The position numbers were made by a program, and so were the translations under genes. The notes beneath the pieces are model-generated. The model had not been told where the DNA came from. It saw only the letters and a list, made by a program, of their open reading frames with translations, and did not search any database. From assembly GCF_900109645.1 (NCBI RefSeq), contig NZ_FOBG01000004.1, positions 401,074 through 465,073 on the forward strand: 64,000 nucleotides of DNA, written 5' to 3'. The DNA is from Duganella sp. CF402. Lineage in GTDB: Bacteria; Pseudomonadota; Gammaproteobacteria; Burkholderiales; Burkholderiaceae_D. Below are positions 29,539 to 36,593 of the stretch, piece by piece. Position 1 is the stretch's first letter; every line of letters starts with the position of its first letter.

Positions 29539-29844
29539 TCAGGCACGGGCCTGCAGCACTTCCACTTGCCGCTCGGCCAGCAGCGGCAGGGCGCAGCCGA
29601 CCACCAGCGTCCGGTAGTGCTCGGACTGGCGATGCGCTTCCAGCGCGGCCTCGCCGGCGTAGTGCTCCAGCAGCAGCAACTGGTGCGGCTGGTCGACACC
29701 GCGATACACCTCGTAGCCGAGGCAGCCCGGCTCGGCCAGCGTCTGCGGCCGCATCTCGGCCAGTATCGCCAGCACGTCGCCCAGCTTGCCTTCGGCCGGC
29801 CGCCAGCGCGCCACCACGGTGATCACTTCGGCAGCAGCGCTCAT
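29539..29844 (-). CDS. Antibiotic biosynthesis monooxygenase (ABM) domain protein
   Basis: The 101-residue protein is one ABM ferredoxin-like domain: ITVVARWRPAEGKLGDVLAILAEM, TLAEPGCLGYEVYRGVDQPHQLLLLEHYAGEAALEAHRQSEHY. Small ABM proteins (YgiN type) include quinol monooxygenases and heme-degrading enzymes; which applies is unclear. The start at 29844 overlaps the DJ-1 gene stop (ATGA) and has a GGGGA ribosome binding site, so the two are coupled. The pairing with a DJ-1 protein suggests a reactive-electrophile or quinone stress unit. Confidence 0.75.
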   Translation of the reverse strand: MSAAAEVITVVARWRPAEGKLGDVLAILAEMRPQTLAEPGCLGYEVYRGVDQPHQLLLLEHYAGEAALEAHRQSEHYRTLVVGCALPLLAERQVEVLQARA

Positions 29845-30521
29845 GCTGCTTCCCCTTGCAGCGCCTTGACGATTTCGCGTGCCAGCGGGCCGCCCGAGGC
29901 GGGATTCTGGCCGGTCATCAGGCGGCCGTCCACCACTACTTTTTCCTGCCACACGTCGGCCGCAGCGTACTCGGCGCCTTCAGCGCGCAGCGCGGTTTCC
30001 AGGTTGAACGGCACGTCGGCCTGGGCGTAGCCGGCTTCTTCGTCATTCGAGAACGAGGTCAGCTTGCGGCCGTGCACCAGCGGCGTGCCGTCTTCCAGCT
30101 TGACGCCGAGGAAGGCGGCCGGGCCGTGGCAGACGGCGGCCACGATCTTGCCCGCTTCCCACGCGGCCAGCACGGCGCGCTTCACATCAGGATCGACCGC
30201 GATATCGACCATCGGGCCGAGGCCGCCGGGGAAGAAGATGGCGTCGTAGTCGCGCACATCTACTTCGGACAGCTTGCGGCTGTGGTTCAGGCGGCGGATC
30301 GCGGCGCTGTTGCGGAAGGCCAGCTGGGCCGGGTCGTTGGCGTCGTAGCCGTCTTCGGGAATGGCGCCGCCCAGCGGCGAGGCGTATTCCACGGCGATGC
30401 CGGCGTGGTCGAACACTTCAACCGGGTGCGCGACTTCGGGGAAGAAATAGCCGGTGGCGCGTTTGTTCGGGCCGATCTCGGCAGCGTTTGTCAAAATAAA
30501 CAGTACGTGTTTGGTATTCAT
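29841..30521 (-). CDS. DJ-1/PfpI family protein (type 1 glutamine amidotransferase-like)
   Basis: The 226-residue protein matches Hsp31-like DJ-1 members: KRATGYFFPEVAHPVEVFDHAGI, YDAIFFPGGLGPMVDIAVD, the nucleophile-elbow Cys in IVAAVCHGPAAFLG, and a C-terminal LMTGQNPASG. Family members act as chaperones, glyoxalases or deglycases on dicarbonyl-damaged molecules. ATG 30521 with AGGAG is chosen over an upstream start. It is divergent from the LysR gene and translationally coupled to the ABM gene, so LysR probably controls the pair. Confidence 0.85.
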   Translation of the reverse strand: MNTKHVLFILTNAAEIGPNKRATGYFFPEVAHPVEVFDHAGIAVEYASPLGGAIPEDGYDANDPAQLAFRNSAAIRRLNHSRKLSEVDVRDYDAIFFPGGLGPMVDIAVDPDVKRAVLAAWEAGKIVAAVCHGPAAFLGVKLEDGTPLVHGRKLTSFSNDEEAGYAQADVPFNLETALRAEGAEYAAADVWQEKVVVDGRLMTGQNPASGGPLAREIVKALQGEAA

Positions 30522-30592
30522 GGCAAGCTCCTGATTTTCAAGTTTGGCCCGGTGTGTGTTGGGCATGTGCTCAATATAGGCTGCTATGCCGC

Positions 30593-30609
30593 GCAGCAGT
30601 AGATGCTGC
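30593..30609. promoter_or_regulatory. Candidate LysR operator
   Basis: GCAGCA-GTAGA-TGCTGC is an inverted repeat in the 123-bp gap between the divergent DJ-1 and LysR genes, where an LTTR site (T-N11-A type) is expected. Evidence is symmetry and position only. Confidence 0.35.
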
Positions 30610-30644
30610 TAAGATGACGCAATGTCAAACAAAATAATACAATC

Positions 30645-31550
30645 ATGAGCGATCCGGCGCCCATCCTCGACGAATTGCGCGCGATGGCGGTGTTTGCCAC
30701 CGTGGTGCGCTGTGGCAGCTTTGCCGCCGGGGCCCGCGCGCTGGGGCTGACGCGCGCCGTGGTCAGCCACCACATCCGCACGCTGGAAGCCAAGCTGGGC
30801 GTGCCGCTGGCCCAGCGCAGCACCCGCAGCTTCAGCCTGACGCCGGCCGGCGAAGCGTTCCGCGTGCATTGCGAGCGCTTGCTGGACGAGGCCCACGACG
30901 GCATCCGTGGCATGGAATTGCTGCGCGCCGAACCGCGCGGCGAGGTGCGCATCACCTGCTCGCACCACTTCGGCAGCAAGCGCATCCTGCCGGCGCTGGT
31001 GGAGTTCCGCCACCGCTATCCGGCCATCCGCGTGCACGTGGCGATGAACGACGCCAATGTCGACCTGGTGCAGCAGGGCATCGAGCTGGCCGTGCGCGCC
31101 GGACCGCTGGCCGATTCCTCGCTGGTGGCGCGCCGTCTCGTGCGCGAGCCGACCATGCTGTGCGCGGCGCCATCCTATCTGCGGCGCTACCGCGCGCCGG
31201 CCACGGCCGACGAGCTGGCGCAGCACCGCTGGGTGCTGTATCCGCCGACCCAGCGCGCGGCCACGCTGCGCATCGACGGCAAGGAGTTGCAGGTGGCGGT
31301 CAAGGGCGATGTGGCGACCGACAGCGCGGCCGCGCGGCTGGCGTTCGTGCTGGCCGGCGAAGGCATCGCGCGCCTGCCGGCCTACGATGCGGCCTCGCTG
31401 CTGGCGCAAGGCGAACTGGTGCGCGTGCTGCCGCAGGCCGAGACCGCGCCGCTCGAGATCTACCTGGTGCACTCGCAACGCATCGGCCCGAGCGCGCGAC
31501 TGTTGCGTGACTTCCTCCTGGCGAGCGCAGAAAGCATTCCAGGAAGCTAA
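30645..31550 (+). CDS. LysR family transcriptional regulator
   Basis: The 301-residue protein has the LTTR winged helix-turn-helix (residues 8-67: MAVFATVVRCGSFAAGARALGLTRAVVSHHIRTLEAKLG) and a periplasmic-binding-like effector domain beginning near residue 95 (GEVRITCSHHFGSKRILPAL). It resembles the DsdC/AaeR-like subgroup common in Burkholderiales. Divergent orientation to the DJ-1/ABM pair suggests those genes as targets. The effector is unknown. There is no clear Shine-Dalgarno at 30645, but the N-terminus agrees with the family. Confidence 0.88.
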   Translation: MSDPAPILDELRAMAVFATVVRCGSFAAGARALGLTRAVVSHHIRTLEAKLGVPLAQRSTRSFSLTPAGEAFRVHCERLLDEAHDGIRGMELLRAEPRGEVRITCSHHFGSKRILPALVEFRHRYPAIRVHVAMNDANVDLVQQGIELAVRAGPLADSSLVARRLVREPTMLCAAPSYLRRYRAPATADELAQHRWVLYPPTQRAATLRIDGKELQVAVKGDVATDSAAARLAFVLAGEGIARLPAYDAASLLAQGELVRVLPQAETAPLEIYLVHSQRIGPSARLLRDFLLASAESIPGS

Positions 31551-31683
31551 CGCTTGAAACGCTTCCATCGCGGATTTACCTGTTTTTACGCGGATTCCAC
31601 AGTTTCATGACCAAGCCGTAACACATTTCCTGCAGGAATTTGCTAGGATTTAGTTGCCCTACGCCAAATCCTGAGAGATTCCC

Positions 31684-33843
31684 ATGCCAGACCTGTCCCC
31701 GCGCCTGCTGTCCCTGACCTGTATCGCCGCCCTGCTGAGCGCTTGCGGCGGCAGCAGTACTGACGCCAGCACCACGACCACGCAGGCCGCGCCGTTGGCC
31801 ACGGCCAGCACCATTTTGCAGCTGGACGACGGCACCCTGCCGGCCGCCGATGCGCAGCAGTACGCCCTGCCGCAGTACCACATGGCGCCGGTGCTGCTCG
31901 ATGCGCCGGCCGACGCCACCGCCGCCAGCGCGGAGGCACCGCTGCATACGCAAGAAGTGCCGGCGCAATTCCGCCGCCTCAGCACGCGCCGCCTGACCGT
32001 CGATGCGCTGCGCGCGGTGCAGGCCAACCGCAGCGTGAGTGGCAGCACCAGCGGCACCAGCACCAGCACCGGCAGCGCCGCCGCCGATGGCGACAGCTCG
32101 TCCACCGCCACGCCGCTGGCCAGCAGCAGCACCGTGGTCACCTACACCCCGGCGCAAATCCGCGCCGCCTACGGCTTGCCGGCGCTGCCGTCGAGCTACA
32201 CCGGCCTGAGCGCGACGCAAGCGGCCCAGCTCGGCGCCGGCCAGACCATCTACATCGTCGACGCCCAGCACAACCCGAACGTGGCGGCCGAGCTGGCCGC
32301 CTTCAACAGCAAGTTCAGCCTGCCAACCTGCACCACCAAGACCATCGCCACCAGCGCCAGCCTGCCGCTGGCCACGGCCTCGTCGAGCGGCTGCGAACTG
32401 TCCATCGTCTACAGCACCAGCAGCGGCGGCATGACCGCCACCGCGCCGGCCTACGACTCCGGCTGGGCCACCGAGATTGCGCTTGACGTGCAATGGGCCC
32501 ACGCCACCGCGCCGCTGGCGCGCATCGTGCTGATCGAGGCCAACAGCGCCAGTTACGACAACCTGCTGGGCGGCGTGCGCCTGGCCAACAACATGGGCCC
32601 CGGCGTGGTGTCGATGAGCTTTGGCGGCAGCGAGACCAGCGGCCTGTCCAGCGCCGACAGCGTGTTCTCGGTCGCCAAGATGAGCTACCTGGCCGCCACC
32701 GGCGACTCCGGCGCCGCAGTGTCGTGGCCGTCGGTCTCGGCCAAGGTGCTGGCGGTGGGCGGCACCACCCTGACCTACAGCGGGTCCGGCGCGCGCTCGG
32801 AAGTGGTGTGGTCCGGCACCGGCGGCGGCGTCAGCGGCTACGTGGCGACGCCGAGCTACCAGAGCACGGCGGTGCCGGGCATGGGCACGGCGCTGCGCCG
32901 CACCGTGGCCGACGTCGCCTTCAACGCCGACCCGAACAGCGGCCAGTACGTGGCGGTGATTGCTTCCGGCAGCAGCACCGTCAAGTGGAGCAGCGTGGGC
33001 GGCACCAGCCTGGCGACGCCGCAGTGGGCCGGCCTGATCGCCATCGCCAACGCGCTGCGCGCCGTCAACGGCAAGGCCGCGCTGGCCGCGCCGCACGCCG
33101 CGCTGTACACCAACATCTCGACCGTGGCCGGCACCTACGCCAGCGCGTTTGCCGACATCACCAAAGGCAGCCACGGCACCTGCAGCGGATGCAGCGGCGA
33201 GACCGGCTACGACCAGGCCACCGGCCTTGGCACGCCGAACAGCGCGTCGCTGCTGTCGGCCCTGTCCGGCCTGACGGTGCAGACCGCGCCGGTGGTGAGC
33301 GGTGCGGCCATCAGCGGCAAGACCGGCACCGCGCTCAGCTTCACGGTGGCGGTCACCGCCAGCAACGCGGTCACCTACAGCCTGAGCGGCGCGCCATCGG
33401 GCATGAGCATCAGCAGCGCCGGCGTGGTTAGCTGGGCGGCACCGGTGGTGGGTAGCTACAGCATCACGGTCACCGCCAAGGACAGCGTCAACGGCCTGAG
33501 CGGATCCGGCGTGTACAGCGTGGCGATCACGGCCGCCAGCACCACCACCACGACGACCACCACCACCAAGAGCACGCCGCCGGTGATCACCGCCAGCGCG
33601 CTGACCGGCGTGGTGGGCAAGGCGCTGACCGGCACCATCGGCGTCAAAGTCAGCACCAGCGGTTCGGTCACGCTCAACATCAGCGGTGCGCCGCAGGGCA
33701 TGAGTTTCAGCGCCAGCGGCATGAACGTCGTGGTCGGTTGGCCGTCGCCGGTAGCCGGCAGCTACACGCTGAAACTGACCGCCACCGACAGTGCCGGCGC
33801 CAGCACCACCGCCAGCATTCCGGTCACCATCAGCAAGCGTTGA
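31684..33843 (+). CDS. Sedolisin (S53) family serine-carboxyl peptidase, lipoprotein with Ig-like repeats
   Basis: The 719-residue precursor starts with a lipoprotein signal (LTCIAALLSACGGSS, lipobox LLSAC), then a low-complexity propeptide. The S53 domain follows, with Glu264 and Asp268 in TEIALDVQWAHA, Asp341 in ATGDSGA and the catalytic Ser442 in GGTSLATPQWAG, followed by the calcium-site region FADITKG. After about residue 535 come two putative Ig-like (He_PIG type) domains, separated by a poly-Thr linker. Sedolisins are acid-active endopeptidases. Here the enzyme is probably anchored to a membrane or secreted. It stands alone between LysR and the encapsulin operon. Confidence 0.9.
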   Translation: MPDLSPRLLSLTCIAALLSACGGSSTDASTTTTQAAPLATASTILQLDDGTLPAADAQQYALPQYHMAPVLLDAPADATAASAEAPLHTQEVPAQFRRLSTRRLTVDALRAVQANRSVSGSTSGTSTSTGSAAADGDSSSTATPLASSSTVVTYTPAQIRAAYGLPALPSSYTGLSATQAAQLGAGQTIYIVDAQHNPNVAAELAAFNSKFSLPTCTTKTIATSASLPLATASSSGCELSIVYSTSSGGMTATAPAYDSGWATEIALDVQWAHATAPLARIVLIEANSASYDNLLGGVRLANNMGPGVVSMSFGGSETSGLSSADSVFSVAKMSYLAATGDSGAAVSWPSVSAKVLAVGGTTLTYSGSGARSEVVWSGTGGGVSGYVATPSYQSTAVPGMGTALRRTVADVAFNADPNSGQYVAVIASGSSTVKWSSVGGTSLATPQWAGLIAIANALRAVNGKAALAAPHAALYTNISTVAGTYASAFADITKGSHGTCSGCSGETGYDQATGLGTPNSASLLSALSGLTVQTAPVVSGAAISGKTGTALSFTVAVTASNAVTYSLSGAPSGMSISSAGVVSWAAPVVGSYSITVTAKDSVNGLSGSGVYSVAITAASTTTTTTTTTKSTPPVITASALTGVVGKALTGTIGVKVSTSGSVTLNISGAPQGMSFSASGMNVVVGWPSPVAGSYTLKLTATDSAGASTTASIPVTISKR

Positions 33844-33867
33844 TCCAGAAAGGGCTTATACGATTTT

Positions 33868-33952
33868 CACCTTTGTGAAGTTGGTTTTATTCGTTTTGTT
33901 TGATTCAGACCAAACGTATGCTGGCGTCTATCGCCATCAACTCACAAAGGTG
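33868..33952 (+). promoter_or_regulatory. Potential stem-loop leader covering the rhodanese ribosome binding site
   Basis: CACCTTTGTGA (33868-33878) is an exact reverse complement of TCACAAAGGTG (33942-33952). After one bulged A the stem continues as GTTGGT (33880-33885) with ATCAAC (33936-33941, one G-U). The 50-base loop contains a further GTTTG/CAAAC hairpin (33898-33902 with 33911-33915). The 3' arm contains the AAAGG ribosome binding site six bases before the start codon at 33957, so folding would hide it. It matches no riboswitch family I recognise. Confidence 0.5.
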
Positions 33953-33956
33953 CACC

Positions 33957-34394
33957 ATGTCGGAAGAAGTCCTCGAGCTGCCGGAACTGCTGGCAGATCC
34001 TGATGCCAGGGGCGGCGTGCCGCCGGCCGTGGCCTGGCAGCTGTTCACTAGCGGCCAGGCGCTGCTGGTCGATGTACGCACCGCCGAGGAGCGCAAGTTC
34101 GTCGGCCACGTGCCCGACAGTCTGCATGTGCCCTGGGCCACCGGCACCTCCCTGACCCGCAATCCCCGTTTCGCCCGCGAACTCGAAGCCAAGATCGGCG
34201 GCAAGGAGGCGATCGCCCTGCTGCTGTGCCGCAGCGGCAAGCGCTCGGCGCTGGCAGCCGAAGCCGCCGCCAAGGCCGGCCTGGTCCATGTCTTCAATGT
34301 GCTGGAAGGCTTTGAAGGCGAACTCGACGCGCAACAGCAGCGCGGCAAGTTCGATGGCTGGCGTTTCCACGGCCTGCCGTGGGTGCAGGACTGA
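33957..34394 (+). CDS. Rhodanese-like sulfurtransferase
   Basis: The 145-residue protein is a single rhodanese domain: AWQLFTSGQALLVDVRTAEERKFVGHVPDSLHVPWATG, and the persulfide-forming Cys in the loop LLLCRSGKRSALAAEAAA. It moves sulfane sulfur between thiols. ATG 33957 follows AAAGG. Four bases separate it from the serine acetyltransferase gene, so it opens the encapsulin operon. Here it could take up sulfane sulfur released by the encapsulated cysteine desulfurase; this is inference from gene order. Confidence 0.88.
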   Translation: MSEEVLELPELLADPDARGGVPPAVAWQLFTSGQALLVDVRTAEERKFVGHVPDSLHVPWATGTSLTRNPRFARELEAKIGGKEAIALLLCRSGKRSALAAEAAAKAGLVHVFNVLEGFEGELDAQQQRGKFDGWRFHGLPWVQD

Positions 34395-34398
34395 ACGC

Positions 34399-35322
34399 AT
34401 GGCGACCTTCGATATCACCGGCGTGGTGCAGGCGCTGCACGATGCCCGCCATAACTGGCGCCAGACCCAGAGCCGCAACAGCGAAGCGGGCAACCGCGAA
34501 TTCCCGTCGCGCGATGCGCTGTCCTCCATCATCGACTGCCTCAAGGGCGTGCTGTTCCCGATGCGCCTCGGCCCGCCCGACCTGCGCCAGGAAAGCGAGG
34601 ACTTCCACGTCGCCCACGCGCTCGACGCCGCGCTGCACGCCCTGCTGCATCAGGTGAAACGCGAGCTGGCCTACAACGCCAATCTGCGCGGCGAAGCCGG
34701 CCGCCCGGTGCAGGAAGAGGCGCTGATCGCGGTGCGCAGCTTTGCCGCCGCCCTGCCCGCGATCCGCACCCTGCTCGACAGCGATGTGCTGGCCGCCTAT
34801 CAGGGCGATCCGGCCGCGCGCAGCGTCGACGAGGTGCTGCTGTGCTATCCCGGCGTGCTGGCCATGATCCACTACCGCATCGCCCACCATTTGTACGGGC
34901 TGGGCCTGCCGCTGCTGGCGCGCATTATTTCCGAGCTGGCGCACAGCGCCACCGGCATCGACATCCATCCCGGCGCCACCATCGGCGCCGGCTTCTTCAT
35001 CGACCACGGCACCGGCGTGGTGATCGGCGAGACCGCCGTCATCGGCGAACGCGTGCGCGTGTACCAGGCGGTCACGCTGGGCGCCAAGCGCTTCCCCACC
35101 GACGCCGAGGGCCATCTGCAAAAAGGCTTGCCGCGCCATCCGGTGGTGGAGGACGACGTGGTGATCTACGCCGGCGCCACCATCCTCGGCCGCATCACGC
35201 TGGGCAAGGGCGCCGTCATCGGCGGCAATGTCTGGCTCACGCACGACGTGCCGGCCGGCGGCCGCGTGGCCCAGGCCGAATCGCGCGAGGGCGCGTTCGC
35301 CAACGGCATAGGTGCGGCGTGA
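34399..35322 (+). CDS. epsC: Serine O-acetyltransferase (EpsC/CysE type)
   Basis: The 307-residue protein has an N-terminal helical domain and a C-terminal left-handed beta-helix of hexapeptide repeats: GIDIHPGATIGAGFFIDHGTGVVIGETAVIGERVRVYQAVTLGA, then VVIYAGATILGRITLGKGAVIGGNVWLTHDVP. It makes O-acetylserine from serine and acetyl-CoA, the first step of cysteine synthesis. The long N-terminus fits the EpsC subgroup, often linked to family 2A encapsulins. It starts four bases after the rhodanese stop; its TGA overlaps the GTG of the next gene. Confidence 0.92.
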   Translation: MATFDITGVVQALHDARHNWRQTQSRNSEAGNREFPSRDALSSIIDCLKGVLFPMRLGPPDLRQESEDFHVAHALDAALHALLHQVKRELAYNANLRGEAGRPVQEEALIAVRSFAAALPAIRTLLDSDVLAAYQGDPAARSVDEVLLCYPGVLAMIHYRIAHHLYGLGLPLLARIISELAHSATGIDIHPGATIGAGFFIDHGTGVVIGETAVIGERVRVYQAVTLGAKRFPTDAEGHLQKGLPRHPVVEDDVVIYAGATILGRITLGKGAVIGGNVWLTHDVPAGGRVAQAESREGAFANGIGAA

Positions 35323-35564
35323 ACGCGCCGGCCGGCGCAGCGAGCACGCTGGTGCAGGGCTTCGGCCTCGGCGTGCGGCGCCTGCGCGAGGCGCAGGGCT
35401 GGTCGCAGGAACGGCTGGCCGAACACGCCAACCTGAACCGCTCCTACATCGGCGAGATCGAGCGCGGCGTGGTGATCGCCTCGCTGCTGACGGTGGAAAA
35501 GCTGGCGCTGGCGCTGCAGGTCACGCCGTCCGAGCTGCTGCGCCACGGCGGCGGCCGCGTTTGA
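35319..35564 (+). CDS. XRE family helix-turn-helix regulator (81 aa)
   Basis: This short gene starts with GTG at 35319, overlapping the epsC stop as GTGA. The 81-residue product is a lone Cro/CI-type domain: GFGLGVRRLREAQGWSQERLAEHANLNRSYIGEIERGVVIASLLTVEKLALALQVTPSELL. There is no effector domain. It lies between epsC and the encapsulin gene, so it probably regulates this operon; a TTATGCA direct repeat lies just downstream in front of the shell gene. Confidence rests on the textbook helix-turn-helix and tight coupling. Confidence 0.85.
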   Translation: MNAPAGAASTLVQGFGLGVRRLREAQGWSQERLAEHANLNRSYIGEIERGVVIASLLTVEKLALALQVTPSELLRHGGGRV

Positions 35565-35588
35565 TGGCGATAGCCTGTTGAACAAACC

Positions 35589-35616
35589 TTATGCATTCCG
35601 CAAACTTAGTTATGCA
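35589..35616 (+). promoter_or_regulatory. Direct repeat TTATGCA before the encapsulin gene (candidate operator)
   Basis: TTATGCA occurs at 35589-35595 and 35610-35616, starts 21 bp apart (two helical turns), in an AT-rich 87-bp gap between the XRE gene and the shell gene. The location suits an internal promoter/operator for the shell and cargo genes. Confidence 0.35.
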
Positions 35617-35651
35617 ATTTTCTTCTTAACCAATCTTGGATCGGAGTCACG

Positions 35652-36584
35652 ATGTCGGCAACTGTAGGTGGTACCACGGCGCTGGGCGATAACGCCGCAC
35701 GGCAATTAGCAAACGCAACCAAGACCGCTCCCCAGCTGTCGACCATCAGCCCGCGCTGGCTGACGCACCTGCTGCAATGGGTGCCGGTGGAAGCCGGTAT
35801 CTACCGCCTCAATCAGGTGAAAAATCCGGAATCGATCAAGGTCACCTGCACCGCGCGCGAAGAGGAAAACCAGCTGCCGCGCACCTTTGTCGATTACGAA
35901 GAAAATCCGCGCGAGTATTTTCTCAACGCCGTCTCGACCATCCTCGACGTCCACACCCGCGTCTCCGACCTGTACAGCAGCCCGCACGACCAGATCAAGG
36001 AACAGCTGCGCCTGACCATCGAGACCATCAAGGAAAACCAGGAATCGGAGCTGATCAACAACCCCGATTACGGCCTGCTGTCGCAAGTGACCGATGAGCA
36101 GCGCATCTTCCCGCTGACCGGCGCGCCGACCCCGGACGACCTCGACGAGCTGCTGACCAAGGTGTGGAAGGAGCCGGCCTTCTTCCTGACCCACCCGCTG
36201 GCGATCGCCGCCTTCGGTCGCGAAGCCACCCGCCGCGGCACGCCGCCGCCGACCATCAGCCTGTTCGGCTCGCAGTTCATCACCTGGCGCGGCATTCCGC
36301 TGATCCCGTCCGACAAGGTGCCGGTGGCCGATGGCAAATCGAAGATCCTGCTGCTGCGCGTGGGCGACAAGCGCCAGGGCGTGGTCGGGCTGTTCCAGCC
36401 GGGCCTGCCGGGCGAGCAAAGTCCGGGCCTGTCGGTGCGCTTCATGGGCATCAACAACCATGCGATTTCGTCCTACCTGATTTCGCTGTACTGCTCGCTG
36501 GCGGTGCTGACCCCGGACGCGCTGGCGGTGCTGGACGATGTCGAAATCGGCAAATACCACGACTATCCTGACACCTACAAATAA
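35652..36584 (+). CDS. srpI: Family 2A encapsulin shell protein (SrpI-like)
   Basis: The 310-residue protein matches the SrpI/major membrane protein I group, family 2A encapsulin shell proteins with an HK97 phage-capsid fold. Recognisable parts are QLSTISPRWLTHLLQWVPVEAGIYRLN at the N-arm, FVDYEENPREYFLNAVSTILDVHTRVSDLY, PPTISLFGSQFITWRGIPLIPSDKVP and GINNHAISSYLISLYCSLAVLTPDALAVL. There is no inserted cyclic-nucleotide domain, so it is type 2A rather than 2B. Studied family 2A shells are about 25-nm icosahedra of 60 subunits that encapsulate a cysteine desulfurase. GGAG precedes the ATG, and the desulfurase gene follows after nine bases. The assignment is by family resemblance and context. 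Confidence 0.92.
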   Translation: MSATVGGTTALGDNAARQLANATKTAPQLSTISPRWLTHLLQWVPVEAGIYRLNQVKNPESIKVTCTAREEENQLPRTFVDYEENPREYFLNAVSTILDVHTRVSDLYSSPHDQIKEQLRLTIETIKENQESELINNPDYGLLSQVTDEQRIFPLTGAPTPDDLDELLTKVWKEPAFFLTHPLAIAAFGREATRRGTPPPTISLFGSQFITWRGIPLIPSDKVPVADGKSKILLLRVGDKRQGVVGLFQPGLPGEQSPGLSVRFMGINNHAISSYLISLYCSLAVLTPDALAVLDDVEIGKYHDYPDTYK

Positions 36585-36593
36585 GGACGCGCC

